Below are positions 44,154 through 54,462 of a stretch of 64,000 nt of DNA, piece by piece. The notes under the pieces were generated by a model. The model was not told the DNA's origin. It saw nothing but the letters and a program-made list of their open reading frames with translations, and made no database searches. The position numbers and the translations under genes are program-made. The stretch comes from Planktothrix rubescens CCAP 1459/22 (GTDB taxonomy: Bacteria > Cyanobacteriota > Cyanobacteriia > Cyanobacteriales > Microcoleaceae). How positions within the stretch are numbered: the first letter of the stretch is position 1; each line of letters begins with the position of its first letter. The stretch covers positions 3,987,501 to 4,051,500 of the forward strand of contig LR882958.1 in assembly GCA_904830895.1 (NCBI GenBank), written 5' to 3'.

Positions 44154-44565
44154 CCCTAGAAATCCTTATATATAAAAGACCCTATCAAATTCGACAGTCC
44201 CATTGGAAATACTTTAGTATTTCGTGATGGATTCTTGTATGACAGACGAGATTGGCATTGAGTTAAGGTTAAATTTAACTGGCTCCCGGCAATCACGTCC
44301 ACAAGCATTTTAATCCTTCCGTCTACTGACCGTCTAAAAGTAGACAAAGGCACAGAGCAGCTAATTTCTCTCTGATTTTTGCTGGCTTTTTGTCTCCCTC
44401 ACCCTGAAAAATTGGAGGTCTATACCCCGTCTTTTTAGGCCAGGTTGCTAACTCGGGCGTTATTTAGCATAACCCTATCCAATCTTACCGTAAAAGGATC
44501 TTCTCTTTTACGATTGTTGAGAGTGGAGATTGACAGCCGGTGCAATCGACTTTAATTGCTAGGAT
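44154..44565. other. Gap between Yfr1 and trxA
   Basis: About 410 bases, probably the trxA promoter and a long leader on the minus strand. It contains the partial dyad CTTTTACGGTAAGATT / TCGTAAAAGAGAAG near 44485-44525. A 65-codon minus-strand reading frame here has no recognisable features and I do not call it a gene. Confidence 0.45.
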
Positions 44566-44637
44566 CAAGAAACCGCCCGAACAAAAGTCCAGGCGGAGTG
44601 TGGTGTGAGGAGTGAACGGAAACATACGTCTCCGCTT
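44566..44637 (-). ncRNA. yfr1: Yfr1 small regulatory RNA
   Basis: On the minus strand the ultraconserved single-stranded motif ACTCCTCACAC is present (44603-44613). It is preceded by a 5' hairpin (GCGGAGACG ... TTCCG) and followed by CCGCC-...-GGGCGG hairpin and TTTCTT, a terminator ending near 44566. Yfr1 regulates porin-type mRNAs and sits between guaB and trxA in many cyanobacteria, exactly as here. Ends are approximate. Confidence 0.85.
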
Positions 44638-44741
44638 CTTCTATTGTGCCATTTTATTTCATATAATTCTAGGTTGGGTTGTAAGTTTTACAACGATTTA
44701 ACAAGTTTTGTCAATAATTCTGAAACCCAACCCCGATTAAT

Positions 44742-45905
44742 TTATTTGCCCATTCCCAACTGTTGGGCTTTTTGATAGACTTTTCCTTCGGTCAACAGTG
44801 AAGGCGCAATCACCACTTCCACCTGCTGCATCTCTTGAATGGTCTGAGCTCCCAGGGTTCCCATACTGGTTTTTAACGCCCCCAATAAATTATGAGTCCC
44901 GTCATCAAGTTGAGCCGGGCCACGCAAAATTTGTTCTAAAGTTCCCGTTGTCCCCACCCGAATCCGAGTTCCACGAGGTAACACCGGGCTAGGGGTCGCC
45001 ATACCCCAATGATAGCCGCGTCCGGGTGCTTCTTTAGCCCGGGCAAAGGGGGAACCAATCATCACCCCATCAGCACCACAGGCGATACATTTACAGATAT
45101 CTCCTCCGGTAATTAGGCCACCATCAGCAATAATTTCCACATAACGTCCGGTTTCTCGGTAATAATCATTCCGGGCGGCGGCACAGTCAGCCACGGCCGT
45201 TGCTTGGGGAACTCCCACCCCTAAAACCCCTCTGGAAGTACAGGCTGCACCTGGGCCAATCCCTACTAAAATTCCCGCCGCTCCCGCTTTAAGTAAATCT
45301 AGGGTGACATCATAGGTAACGCAGTTGCCCAAAATCACCGGAATCGGCATTTCTTGACAAAACTTAACTAAATCCAGAGGAATAACTGACTCTGGAGATA
45401 GGAATGTGGTTGATACCACCGTGGCTTGGACGAAAAATAAATCAGCCCCGGCCTCAGCCACCACCAAACCATATTTACTCGCTCCCACAGGGGTCGCACT
45501 CACCGCCGCAATTCCGCCTCCTGCCTTGATTTCCTGAATCCTTTGGATAATCAATTCCGGTTTAATCGGTTCTGCATATAATTCTTGCATTAGGGTGACA
45601 AACCCTTCTTTCCCAACTGAAGTGATGCGGTCTAAAATCGGTTCTGGGTCTTGATAGCGGGTGTGAATCCCTTCTAGGTTTAATACCCCCAATGCTCCCA
45701 ATTTCGATAATTCCACAGCCATCCGCACATCAACTACCCCATCCATGGCACTGGCAATAATCGGAATTTCTCGTTGAATGCCACCAATTGTCCATGTTGT
45801 ATCTGCTAAACCCGGGTCAAGGGTACGTTGTCCAGGGACTAACGCAATTTCATCAATGCCATAAGCTCTGCGGGCAACCTTGCCCCGACCAATTACAATA
45901 TCCAC
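44742..45905 (-). CDS. guaB: IMP dehydrogenase-related protein (GuaB3 type)
   Basis: Guanine nucleotide synthesis or GuaB-paralogue, 387 aa, TIM barrel without the CBS pair of full-length IMPDH. Opening DIVIGRGKVARRAYGIDEIALVPG and catalytic loop GIGPGAACTSRGVLGVGVPQ (Cys in CTSR) are typical of the shorter cyanobacterial/actinobacterial family. GTG 45905 is preferred to TTG 45923 since family members begin MDIxIGRGK. Lies upstream of Yfr1 and trxA on the same strand. Confidence 0.9.
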   Translation of the reverse strand: MDIVIGRGKVARRAYGIDEIALVPGQRTLDPGLADTTWTIGGIQREIPIIASAMDGVVDVRMAVELSKLGALGVLNLEGIHTRYQDPEPILDRITSVGKEGFVTLMQELYAEPIKPELIIQRIQEIKAGGGIAAVSATPVGASKYGLVVAEAGADLFFVQATVVSTTFLSPESVIPLDLVKFCQEMPIPVILGNCVTYDVTLDLLKAGAAGILVGIGPGAACTSRGVLGVGVPQATAVADCAAARNDYYRETGRYVEIIADGGLITGGDICKCIACGADGVMIGSPFARAKEAPGRGYHWGMATPSPVLPRGTRIRVGTTGTLEQILRGPAQLDDGTHNLLGALKTSMGTLGAQTIQEMQQVEVVIAPSLLTEGKVYQKAQQLGMGK

Positions 45906-46171
45906 TCTTGTATGTGTTCCCAAGACTCTATTTTTAATTAGACTATCATAATGGAGCCAAAGGACTGTCCCTAAGCATGGAATGGTTAGTGGGTAGTGGG
46001 TAGTGGGTAGTGGATTGATTACATTCTACTAATAATTGATTATATTTTTGATCTGACTGGATGGATTCTATCTGATATTTCTTGAATTTTTCTGATTACT
46101 CCTTAAATCCGATGGGGAAACTGGGGTATAATAAGAACACAGATTTTCATTGAACTTAGAGGATATTAACT

Positions 46172-46810
46172 ATGACACTTCGACTTGGGGATACTGTCCC
46201 TAACTTTACTCAAGCCTCCTCTGAAGGGGACATCAGTTTTTATGATTGGGCTGGGGATAGCTGGGTGGTATTATTTTCTCACCCGGCCGACTATACTCCC
46301 GTTTGTACAACAGAATTGGGCACTGTTGCTAAGTTAAAACCCGAATTTGACAAACGCAATGTAAAAGTTATTGCTCTGAGTGTGGATGATGCCGAATCCC
46401 ATAAAGGCTGGATTCAAGATATTAACGAAACCCAAAATACTGTGGTTAATTACCCTATTTTAGCGGATGGCGATCGCAAAGTATCCGAATTGTACGATAT
46501 GATTCATCCCAATGCTAATGCGACCCTGACCGTGCGTAGTGTCTTCATCATTGACCCTAACAAAAAACTGCGTTTGAGCTTCACCTATCCCCCGAGCACC
46601 GGACGCAACTTTGATGAAATTCTGCGGGTAATTGATTCTCTGCAACTGACTGACCACTATAGCGTTGCTACTCCCGCCGACTGGAAAGATGGGGAAGATT
46701 GTGTAATTGTGCCCTCCCTGAAAGACCCTGAAGTCTTAAAAGAGAAGTTCCCCAAAGGTTATCAAGAAGTTAAACCCTATTTACGTCTGACTCCTCAACC
46801 CAATAAATAA
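46172..46810 (+). CDS. 1-Cys peroxiredoxin
   Basis: Peroxidase of the Prx6/1-Cys type (212 aa). Active site HPADYTPVCTTELG with peroxidatic Cys; C-terminal extension DWKDGEDCVIVPSLKDPE typical of Prx6. Reduces hydrogen peroxide and alkyl peroxides in the cytosol. ATG after GAGGATATTAACT. A clear terminator follows. Confidence 0.95.
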   Translation: MTLRLGDTVPNFTQASSEGDISFYDWAGDSWVVLFSHPADYTPVCTTELGTVAKLKPEFDKRNVKVIALSVDDAESHKGWIQDINETQNTVVNYPILADGDRKVSELYDMIHPNANATLTVRSVFIIDPNKKLRLSFTYPPSTGRNFDEILRVIDSLQLTDHYSVATPADWKDGEDCVIVPSLKDPEVLKEKFPKGYQEVKPYLRLTPQPNK

Positions 46811-46823
46811 ACCCATCTTGAAC

Positions 46824-46855
46824 AAAAAACTCGGTTTCACCAAGCCGGGTTTTTT
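46824..46855 (+). terminator. Rho-independent terminator of peroxiredoxin gene
   Basis: AAAAAACTCGG-TTTCACCAAG-CCGGGTTTTTT: GC stem flanked by A and T runs, 14 bases after the stop codon. Confidence 0.85.
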
Positions 46856-46921
46856 GCATTAGTCCTGTTAATCCCTAAAATAAAAGAAACCCACTACTAA
46901 ATTTTAACTAGGACGTTGCTC

Positions 46922-47905
46922 ATGGACATCAAAAACGGTTTTATCGGCACAATTGGGAATACACCTTTAATTCGATTAAATAGTTTTAGTGATGAAACTG
47001 GCTGTGAAATTTTAGGGAAAGGAGAATTTTTAAATCCGGGGGGGTCTGTAAAAGATCGGGCGGCTTTATATATTATTAAAGATGCAGAAGAAAAAGGATT
47101 ACTTAAACCCGGTGGAACCGTTGTAGAAGGAACCGCAGGCAATACTGGGATTGGATTAGCTCATATTTGTAATGCGAAAGGCTACAAATGTTTAATTATT
47201 ATTCCCGATACTCAATCCTCGGAGAAAATGGAAGCATTAAGAACTTTAGGGGCAGAAGTTCGTCCGGTTCCTGCTGTTCCTTATAAAGACCCCAATAATT
47301 ATGTAAAATTATCGGGACGTTTGGCTTCAGAAATGGAAAATGCAGTTTGGGCGAATCAATTTGATAATTTAGCTAATCGGATTGCCCATTATGAAACCAC
47401 CGGGCCAGAAATTTGGCAACAAACCGATGGTAAAGTTGATGCTTGGGTGGCAGCAACGGGAACCGGAGGAACTTTTGCGGGAGTTTCGCTGTTTTTAAAA
47501 GAGAAGAATAATCGGATTAAAACCGTTGTTGCTGACCCGATGGGAAGTGGTTTATATAGTTATGTGAAAACCGGAGAAATTACCCCTCAAGGTAATTCGA
47601 TCACAGAAGGTATTGGGAATAGTCGAATCACGGCAAATATGCAGGATGTTCTAATTGATGATGCGATTTTAGTCGATGATCAAGAAGCTGTACGGGTGGT
47701 TTATCAACTATTAAGAAAAGACGGATTATTTATGGGGGGTTCCGTTGGCATTAATGTGGCGGCGGCCGTAGCTTTAGCGAAAGAAATGGGCCCAGGTCAT
47801 ACCATTGTGACGGTTTTATGTGATGGAGGCGCTCGTTATCAATCTAAATTGTTTAATAAAGAATGGTTACAGGAACGGAATCTCTGGCCGAATAATTTAG
47901 ATTAG
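46922..47905 (+). CDS. cysK: Cysteine synthase (PLP-dependent)
   Basis: O-acetylserine sulfhydrylase-family enzyme making cysteine from O-acetylserine and sulfide (327 aa). PLP Lys in NPGGSVKDRAA, phosphate loop GTAGNTGIG, and the GTGGTFAGVS block are intact. ATG 46922 (MDIKNGF) is used; TTG two codons upstream is unlikely. Some relatives of this cyanobacterial branch are called CysM/cysteine synthase A interchangeably. Single gene. Confidence 0.9.
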   Translation: MDIKNGFIGTIGNTPLIRLNSFSDETGCEILGKGEFLNPGGSVKDRAALYIIKDAEEKGLLKPGGTVVEGTAGNTGIGLAHICNAKGYKCLIIIPDTQSSEKMEALRTLGAEVRPVPAVPYKDPNNYVKLSGRLASEMENAVWANQFDNLANRIAHYETTGPEIWQQTDGKVDAWVAATGTGGTFAGVSLFLKEKNNRIKTVVADPMGSGLYSYVKTGEITPQGNSITEGIGNSRITANMQDVLIDDAILVDDQEAVRVVYQLLRKDGLFMGGSVGINVAAAVALAKEMGPGHTIVTVLCDGGARYQSKLFNKEWLQERNLWPNNLD

Positions 47906-47952
47906 AAAACCACCAGACTCCTAGAAATCGGGTTTCTGGAACAATCTTCACT

Positions 47953-48075
47953 TATAGCAGGGAACAGCCCCCCCAAACCCCCCGTGCACGGGGGGGAGGG
48001 AACACCGGGGGAAACACTTTACCGTCTGGGTTCCAATATCCGTCTGGTGTCTTAACTGCCTTGGCGGTTGCTATA
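47953..48075. repeat. Miniature TIR element, copy 2 (reverse orientation)
   Basis: 123 bases with ends TATAGCA and TGCTATA. Reverse complement matches copy 1 at 29407 over CAACCGCCAAGGCAGTTAAG and ACACCAGACGGAT. Contains the palindrome CCCCCCGTGCACGGGGGG. Between cysK and rsgA 3' ends, where it could also act as a terminator. Confidence 0.8.
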
Positions 48076-48116
48076 ACAGGACTTTTAAACACAACTCAAA
48101 TAGGATTGCTATAGTG

Positions 48117-49256
48117 TTATTCATCATCCTTGAATTCTTCACATAAATCCTGTAAGGTTTGATGTTGAAAACGACGGGAAGAACGACGATATTTCTTACT
48201 TGCTAACTTAGGTTCTAATTGTTGTTTACCTCCTAATTTTGTTTTAGATTTCGTATTGGTTTCTATATCCGGTTGTTGTTTAATAGCTTCTTGATAGGCG
48301 ATCGCAGCTTCTAAAAACTCCAAATAAATCGGATAACGTTCCCAGTCGCCCCGGACAATACAATTCGGTTCATCTCGATGGGAACAATCACTAAATTGAC
48401 ATTTTCCAGCACTAAAACGGTGTTTTGCTTCTGGGAAATAATCAACTAATTCTTCTGGATGACATTCTAATTCGGGTTGATTAAATCCCGGTGTATCGGC
48501 TAATAATCCCCCAGTTGGTAATTGAAATAATTCAACATGGCGAGTGGTATGTCTTCCCCGTCCTAACTTTCCTGAAACCGTAGCAACTCTGATATTAAGA
48601 CTCGGAATTAATTGATTAATTAAACTGGATTTTCCTACACCAGAAGGGCCAGAAATTACTGTAGTTTTATCTTTAAGTTGATGAAGTAAAGTATTCTCGT
48701 TAAAGGTATTTTCAGCTTGAAAAAGAGATTTTTGAATCACTCTACGTTCAGAACTAACCGTATATTCCAAACCATTATTAACACTAATAAATAAAGGATG
48801 ATATCCACAGTTTAACAAGCGATCGCGCCAAAATAATAACGCATCGGTCGAAACTAAATCGCACTTATTCAAACATAAACAGACCTCTAAACTCGTTGAT
48901 TCCGCCTTGACTAAAAACCGACTCAAAGCCGTGATTTCTAACTCCGGTTCTGCGATCGCAAAAACCAATAAAATTTGATTCGCATTGGCAATCGGAGGAC
49001 GACTCAGTTCCGTAATTCGGGGAAACACCCGAGCAATCGCCCCTCGTTTTCCCGACCAGTCAGGTTCCTCCACAACCACCCGATCCCCCACCATCACCTG
49101 CTGACCCATCTTTTTTAAAAGAGAACGACGGGTACATAATAACAGTCGTTGCGGGTCTAAAACCCCGTCGGATTCGAGTTGAACCTGATAGAAATTCGCT
49201 TGAACCGCGACAACAGTTCCCACCAGTTCCTTTATCAAGGGGTCATCGGTTGTCAT
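48117..49256 (-). CDS. rsgA: Ribosome biogenesis GTPase RsgA
   Basis: Circularly permuted GTPase that helps mature the 30S subunit (379 aa). OB fold about 1-85; permuted GTPase with G4 LNKCDLVS (about 130) before G1 GPSGVGKSSLIN (about 203) and G3 DTPGF (about 255); C-terminal zinc site CQFSDCSHRDEPNC. Basic tail. Start overlaps the stop of the TusA-like gene by four bases (ATGA), so they are translationally coupled. Confidence 0.95.
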   Translation of the reverse strand: MTTDDPLIKELVGTVVAVQANFYQVQLESDGVLDPQRLLLCTRRSLLKKMGQQVMVGDRVVVEEPDWSGKRGAIARVFPRITELSRPPIANANQILLVFAIAEPELEITALSRFLVKAESTSLEVCLCLNKCDLVSTDALLFWRDRLLNCGYHPLFISVNNGLEYTVSSERRVIQKSLFQAENTFNENTLLHQLKDKTTVISGPSGVGKSSLINQLIPSLNIRVATVSGKLGRGRHTTRHVELFQLPTGGLLADTPGFNQPELECHPEELVDYFPEAKHRFSAGKCQFSDCSHRDEPNCIVRGDWERYPIYLEFLEAAIAYQEAIKQQPDIETNTKSKTKLGGKQQLEPKLASKKYRRSSRRFQHQTLQDLCEEFKDDE

Positions 49257-49519
49257 TGAACAGATTTAGGAGTGAGTGGACAACGAACCTGAACCTCAAA
49301 AAACTCCCCACAATCTTTGATTTGTTCAATATCATATCCAGCCATCCTTAAACTATCAGGAACCTGTTCAATGGGTTCTCCCCCGTCCAACCAAACTTCC
49401 AAGAGCGAACCTGGTGTCATCTGTTCTAAGCGGAGTTTCGTCCGAACAAAATTCAAAGGACAAGGCGTTCCCCGCAAATCCAATTGAGCATTCGGCGTTA
49501 AAGTATCAATTTCTACCAT
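49253..49519 (-). CDS. TusA/SirA-like sulfurtransferase
   Basis: Small (88 aa) sulfur-carrier-type protein with the conserved RGTPCPLNFVRTKL motif whose Cys can carry persulfide. Length and beta-alpha pattern fit TusA/SirA. Coupled to rsgA downstream and following dnaJ by about 130 bases, as part of the grpE-dnaK-dnaJ block common in cyanobacteria. Confidence 0.85.
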   Translation of the reverse strand: MVEIDTLTPNAQLDLRGTPCPLNFVRTKLRLEQMTPGSLLEVWLDGGEPIEQVPDSLRMAGYDIEQIKDCGEFFEVQVRCPLTPKSVQ

Positions 49520-49648
49520 AAAAATAATATCTCAAAACGATAAAAATGAGAAATTTCAAAACAATCCGAGAGCAGGGGATAAAATTTAGGCCAAAAGTTG
49601 GCGCATAGAGTATCAATTACCTCTCCTGCTCTCCCCACCCCTACTCCC

Positions 49649-50779
49649 CTACTTTTGGTGGAATAAGTTACCCAGAAACCCCTCAATTCCGCCCTTTCCC
49701 GTGCGATCACCTCGAATTTTGACCAATTGTTCCAGCAGTTCCCGTTCTTCCTGTGCCACCTTGGTAGGAATTTCCACCAGAATCGTGATTAAGTGATCCC
49801 CCCGACTCACGGGATTTCCCAGACGGGGAACCCCCTTATTTTCCAGGGTTAATACCGTTCCGGGTTGAGTTCCCGCCGGAATCGTTAACTTAGTAGGGCC
49901 ATCAACGGTTTCCACCTCAAAATCAAACCCAAGGATTGCCTGAAGATAGCTAATTTTGACTTCCGATAGAATATTAATCCCATCCCGTTTAAATTTCGCA
50001 TCAGGTGCAACTGACAGGAACACATATAAATCCCCCGGAGGCCCACTGCGTTTTCCCGCATCCCCCTCGTTCGCGACCCGTAGACGAGTACCATTATCCA
50101 CCCCGGCCGGAACATTGATTTTTAGTTTCTTCGTGACTTCATTTAAACCCCGACCGCCACAGGTGGAACATTTATCCTCAATCATCTGTCCTGTGCCATT
50201 ACAGTTCGGACAAACGGAAACCTGAGTAAAACTGCCAAAGGGAGTCCGAGTCGCCCGACGGACTTGACCACTTCCGCCACAGGTGGAACAGGTTTGGGGG
50301 CGAGTCCCCGGTTTTGCCCCGGTTCCGGTGCAGGTTTCACAGGTTTCTAAATGCTTAATTCGGATTTCCTTTTCTCCGCCAAAAATCGCTTCTTTGAACT
50401 CTAAACGCAGGTCTAAGCGTAGATCATCCCCCCGCGCCGGGCCAGTACGTTTACGCGCTTGGGTATTACCGCCTACCCCGCCGCCGAACCCACTGAAGAA
50501 GCTCTCAAAAATATCAGTAAACGGATCTGTAAAGTTGGGGTCAAAGCCAGCCGCACCACTAGATACCCCGGCTTCTCCAAACCGGTCATATCGCGCCCGT
50601 AACTCCGGTTCTTTTAGCACTTCGTAGGCACGACTAATTTCTTTAAACCGTTCTTCGCTGCCTGCTTCTTTATTCACATCGGGGTGATACTTGCGAGCTA
50701 GGCGACGATAGGCACGCTTAAGTTCTTCTGTATCTGCCTCACGGGAGACACCCAATATTTCATAATAATCGCCTGCCAT
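49649..50779 (-). CDS. dnaJ: Chaperone DnaJ
   Basis: Hsp40 co-chaperone (376 aa). J domain with HPD (YHPDVNK) at about 33; Gly/Phe-rich segment 75-110; four CxxCxGxG zinc repeats ([32 protein letters not shown]) about 145-210; C-terminal substrate domains. Starts 19 bases after the dnaK stop, so co-transcribed. Confidence 0.97.
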   Translation of the reverse strand: MAGDYYEILGVSREADTEELKRAYRRLARKYHPDVNKEAGSEERFKEISRAYEVLKEPELRARYDRFGEAGVSSGAAGFDPNFTDPFTDIFESFFSGFGGGVGGNTQARKRTGPARGDDLRLDLRLEFKEAIFGGEKEIRIKHLETCETCTGTGAKPGTRPQTCSTCGGSGQVRRATRTPFGSFTQVSVCPNCNGTGQMIEDKCSTCGGRGLNEVTKKLKINVPAGVDNGTRLRVANEGDAGKRSGPPGDLYVFLSVAPDAKFKRDGINILSEVKISYLQAILGFDFEVETVDGPTKLTIPAGTQPGTVLTLENKGVPRLGNPVSRGDHLITILVEIPTKVAQEERELLEQLVKIRGDRTGKGGIEGFLGNLFHQK

Positions 50780-50797
50780 AGAGTATTTTGCCTAAAA

Positions 50798-52867
50798 TTA
50801 TTCAGTGAATTGAGACGTAAAAGGATTGCCCGGATCGGTTGTTGGCTCTGGAACAGAAACAGGATCTATTCCAAAGGGGGTGTCGATGATACTGTTGTTC
50901 ACGAGGGATAACCCGCTACTGGTATCATCTGTATCTTCCATGCCTTCTATATCTTCTGCATTTTCAGTTTCTTCTGCATCTTCTTGAGTGGCATCCAATT
51001 TTGAATCCTCAGAAGCGAAAGACGAAGACGGGGACGGGGACGGGGAAGAATTCTGGCCAGCTTGTTCATAAATGGCCGAACCCAAAGCATACAACATTTC
51101 TTGGAACGATTCCACCTGTTGTTTCATCTCCTCGTAGGAGATCTCGGCATTTGCCACCGCTTTTTTTAAGGCCGCAGCTTCTTGACGGACTCGTTCTTTG
51201 AGTTCATCGCTAATCTGGTTAGCATTTCCTTTCAGGGTTTCTTTACAATTATAGAATAGGGTTTCGGATTGATTTTTCAGATCGGCAACTAAACGCCGTT
51301 TTTCATCTTCATCGGCATAAACCTCTGCTTCTTGACGCATCCGTTCAATTTCCGCTTCGGTCAGTCCTCCCGTATTGCTAATTTCAATACTTTGTTCCTG
51401 TCCGGTTCCTTTATCCTGAGCCGAAACTTTGAGAATACCATTGGCATCGAGATCAAAGGCGACTTCAATTTGAGGAATACCCCGTTTAGCCGCCGGAATA
51501 CCACTGAGGAGAAACTTGCCTAAACTTTTATTATCCTTTGCCATGGCCCGTTCTCCTTGGAGGACGTGAATTTCTACGGAGGACTGACCATCAACGGCTG
51601 TAGAAAACATTTGAGAACGGCTGGTCGGAATAGTAGTATTGCGTTCAATAATTTTAGTTGAGACTCCCCCTAGGGTTTCTAAACCCAAAGATAAAGGGGT
51701 AATATCTAATAACAATAAATCTTTCACTTCCCCGGCTAAGACCCCGGCTTGGATGGCGGCACCTAAAGCAACGGCTTCATCGGGGTTGACTGAACGATCT
51801 GGGGTGCGACCGCCAAAATAATCACTAATGGCTTGTTGCACCGCCGGAATTCGGGTAGACCCCCCGACTAAAATAATCCGATTAATTTGATTCGGTTGTA
51901 AACTCGCATCTTTGAGGGCTTGGGCCACGGGTTCAATGGTGCTGTCTACGAGATGTTTCACCAACCCTTCAAATTCCCCCCGACCGAGTTCTAGTTCCAA
52001 ATGTTTAGGCCCGGAATCATCGGAGACAATAAACGGTAAATTAATTGAAGTGGTGTTCCTATTTGATAACTCAATTTTGGCTTTTTCGGCGGCTTCTCGT
52101 AACCTTTGCACCGCCATTTTTTCCGATGATAGGCTAATTCCTTCCTGGGTTTTGAATTTTTGGATCATCCATTGCACAAGACAGTTATCAAAATCATCCC
52201 CACCCAAGTGATTATTTCCGGCCGTTGATTTGACTTCAAAAATCCCGTCTCCGAGTTGCAAAATGGAGACATCAAAGGTACCACCTCCGAGGTCAAAAAC
52301 CAAAATTTTCTGCTCTTGGTCTTGTTTATCTAACCCATAGGAGAGGGCGGCGGCCGTGGGTTCATTAATAATCCGCAGCACGTCTAACCCGGCAATGGTT
52401 CCGCCGTCCTTGGTGGCTTGTCTTTGAGCATCGGTAAAATAGGCGGGAACCGTAATTACTGCTTGGGTGACAGTTTCCCCTAAATAGGCTTCGGCATCTT
52501 CCTTCAGCTTTTGTAAGATCATCGCCGAGATTTCTTGCGGGGTATAAACTTGGTCGCGAATTTTCACATTCACGGTATCATCCTTGCCCTTAACACAGTT
52601 ATAGGGAACCCGGGAACGCTCTTCTTCGGTATCTTCCCAACGACGCCCAATAAACCGCTTAATGCTGTAAACGGTATTTTCCGCATTGGTAACGACTTGT
52701 CGCTTGCCTAATTGACCGATGAGGCGATCGCCATACTTCCCAAATCCCACAATACTAGGAGTCGTTCGTCCTCCCTCAGAGTTGGAAATTACAATGGGTT
52801 GTCCCCCTTCTAAGACCGCCACACAACTATTTGTTGTCCCTAAGTCTATGCCAATGACTTTTCCCAT
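50798..52867 (-). CDS. dnaK: Chaperone DnaK
   Basis: Hsp70 (689 aa): ATPase domain 1-385 ([27 protein letters not shown]), linker DLLLLD, substrate domain, then a long acidic, disordered tail from about 615 ([14 protein letters not shown]). The tail is longer than in most DnaK and may mark one of the several cyanobacterial DnaK paralogues. Between grpE and dnaJ on the minus strand. Confidence 0.97.
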   Translation of the reverse strand: MGKVIGIDLGTTNSCVAVLEGGQPIVISNSEGGRTTPSIVGFGKYGDRLIGQLGKRQVVTNAENTVYSIKRFIGRRWEDTEEERSRVPYNCVKGKDDTVNVKIRDQVYTPQEISAMILQKLKEDAEAYLGETVTQAVITVPAYFTDAQRQATKDGGTIAGLDVLRIINEPTAAALSYGLDKQDQEQKILVFDLGGGTFDVSILQLGDGIFEVKSTAGNNHLGGDDFDNCLVQWMIQKFKTQEGISLSSEKMAVQRLREAAEKAKIELSNRNTTSINLPFIVSDDSGPKHLELELGRGEFEGLVKHLVDSTIEPVAQALKDASLQPNQINRIILVGGSTRIPAVQQAISDYFGGRTPDRSVNPDEAVALGAAIQAGVLAGEVKDLLLLDITPLSLGLETLGGVSTKIIERNTTIPTSRSQMFSTAVDGQSSVEIHVLQGERAMAKDNKSLGKFLLSGIPAAKRGIPQIEVAFDLDANGILKVSAQDKGTGQEQSIEISNTGGLTEAEIERMRQEAEVYADEDEKRRLVADLKNQSETLFYNCKETLKGNANQISDELKERVRQEAAALKKAVANAEISYEEMKQQVESFQEMLYALGSAIYEQAGQNSSPSPSPSSSFASEDSKLDATQEDAEETENAEDIEGMEDTDDTSSGLSLVNNSIIDTPFGIDPVSVPEPTTDPGNPFTSQFTE

Positions 52868-53092
52868 AACTCCTCTTATTCAGTTATCAGTGATCAGTTA
52901 TCAGTTATCAGTTAATAGTTGTCAGTTAATAGTTGTCAGTCATCAGTTATGATCAGTCAACAATTATGTTCAGTAACCAGTTATCAGTTATTATCGGTAA
53001 ACAGTGATCAGTTAACAACTATTGTCGATCAATAACTAGGTATTAACTGTTAACTGTTAACTATTAACTATTAACTATTAACTGATAACTGA
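52868..53092. repeat. Heptamer (TCAGTTA-type) tandem repeat region between grpE and dnaK
   Basis: About 225 bases of degenerate TCAGTTA, ATCAGTT and TTAACTG units, running in both orientations so that the whole can fold into hairpins. Similar units recur at 59078-59110 before pilC. No unique spacers, so not CRISPR. Confidence 0.8.
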
Positions 53093-53827
53093 TTAAGGGG
53101 TTTCTGCGTCAGCCGTTGATTCTTCTGTAGAATCAGTTTCAGGAGCGGTTGCAACCTTCACCATGGCATGACGTAATACCTTTTCTCCCAATTGATAACC
53201 GTGCATTAAATCCTCAATTACCGTTCCTTCTGGGTAGGCATCCGTAGGTTCTCGCATCACCGCTTCATGTAAATTCGGGTCAAAAGGCTCTCCCTCTGGA
53301 CGCATTACCGCTACCCCAAGTTGTTTCAGGGAATCTACCATTAATTTATAAACCCCCTGGTAACTTTTGTGGATATTCATTTCCGCATCGGTTTGGGGTT
53401 TAATTTGAGATCTAGCCCGATCAAAGTTATCTACCACCTGAAGTAACGGCTTCAGGGTTGACCCTTTAATGGAAATTTCTAAATCCTCTTTTTCCTTTTG
53501 AGTCCGTTTGCGGAAGTTCTCAAAATCCGCAGCTAGACGGCGATATTGCCCCGTGATATCTTCTAGTTGAGCTTTCAAGGAAGCATTAACTTCTACTAAG
53601 GCCATAACTTCAGCAGGAAAGCCCTCCCCGCTTGATTCTATTTCCTGACCAAAGGTGGTTTCGGGGGTAGCAGTTGTGTCCGTCGCCACAGAAGTTTCGG
53701 AGCTTGATTCTGTCGCGGTTGTGGCATCATGTTCGAGATCACCAAAACTTTTCGCTTCCGATTCAGAGGTTGAATAGGATTGACCCGTTAGTTCATCAGG
53801 ATTATTCGCGGTTGAATTAGATACCAT
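53093..53827 (-). CDS. grpE: Nucleotide exchange factor GrpE
   Basis: DnaK co-chaperone (244 aa). Acidic Ser/Thr-rich N-terminus to about 75, coiled-coil ([36 protein letters not shown] trimmed to its core [11 protein letters not shown]), then beta domain with [13 protein letters not shown] and [17 protein letters not shown]. First gene of the grpE-dnaK-dnaJ block. No CIRCE operator was seen upstream. Confidence 0.96.
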   Translation of the reverse strand: MVSNSTANNPDELTGQSYSTSESEAKSFGDLEHDATTATESSSETSVATDTTATPETTFGQEIESSGEGFPAEVMALVEVNASLKAQLEDITGQYRRLAADFENFRKRTQKEKEDLEISIKGSTLKPLLQVVDNFDRARSQIKPQTDAEMNIHKSYQGVYKLMVDSLKQLGVAVMRPEGEPFDPNLHEAVMREPTDAYPEGTVIEDLMHGYQLGEKVLRHAMVKVATAPETDSTEESTADAETP

Positions 53828-54179
53828 AATCGTAATTTGTCCTTATTAATCATAAAAAATAAGCGCGAGATTTCCTAAACCTTCAAGATATTAGGAGCAA
53901 CCTCACTCTTGATCATCATGGCGTAAACGTTACTTCAAAAATTTTAACTGAATTGGAGCCATTCATTCCATCTCTGAGGGAACACCACAACACCGCAACA
54001 CCGCAACAGTAAGATTTGTGAGGAGAAGTTGCCTTAAATCAGAAGTTCTTCCATTGAGTTGCCTCAAACTATTAAATCTTAAAATACAACCCCGTGAGCG
54101 AGGAAAAGCTATTATCAAGAAATTGAGTCTAAAACCCCGTGTTTCTAGCACGGATTTGGATTAAGATAGAGATGGTTGA
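53828..54179. other. Intergenic region upstream of grpE
   Basis: About 350 bases. It holds the short tandem CACAACACCGCAACACCGCAAC near 53985 and the hairpin AACCCCGTG ... CACGG around 54133. It should include the grpE promoter. No ORF with coding signs. Confidence 0.5.
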
Positions 54180-54462
54180 AATCCCCAAGGTGGGCGGTTG
54201 TGAAGCGGCTGGACAATTTAAAGATATATAACTTAAGTCTAGGCTTTCACCAACCCCGCCCTAAAGGTGCGGGGATTGTCTAAACCAATTTAGACAACGA
54301 AAGAGGTGAATACCGCAAAAGACATAGCTTGGTACACACTTCCGAATACTTCCCTAGTTCGGACTATCTGTAAGCCTTATTGGTAAAGGCGTGTTTGTCA
54401 AGCCAAGACATCTTAGCTGTGTTGCGGGAAGGGACGAGAACAAGTAATTGGGTTATACCAAA
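54180..54462 (+). ncRNA. Putative omegaRNA of the IsrB element
   Basis: The roughly 280-base gap directly upstream of isrB has no ORF but strong structure: CCCCGC-9-GCGGGG (54254-54274), then the 9-bp hairpin TTGTCTAAA-ccaa-TTTAGACAA (54276-54297). IscB/IsrB guide-scaffold RNAs lie in this position and have about this length, with the guide at the 5' end. Ends are approximate; the guide would lie at or just before 54180. Confidence 0.6.

Noticed and set aside
44156-44353. Minus-strand ORF of 65 codons ending just before trxA
   Set aside because: No recognisable motif or ribosome site, lies in the expected trxA leader; could be a leader peptide but there is no evidence.
50283-50627. Plus-strand ORF of 114 codons
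   Set aside because: Antisense to the zinc and Gly-rich part of dnaJ; composition mirrors dnaJ.
51912-52211. Plus-strand ORF of 99 codons
   Set aside because: Antisense to the dnaK ATPase domain with no independent support.
52868-53092. CRISPR-like repeat pattern between grpE and dnaK
   Set aside because: Units are degenerate heptamers with no unique spacers of constant length; no cas genes nearby.
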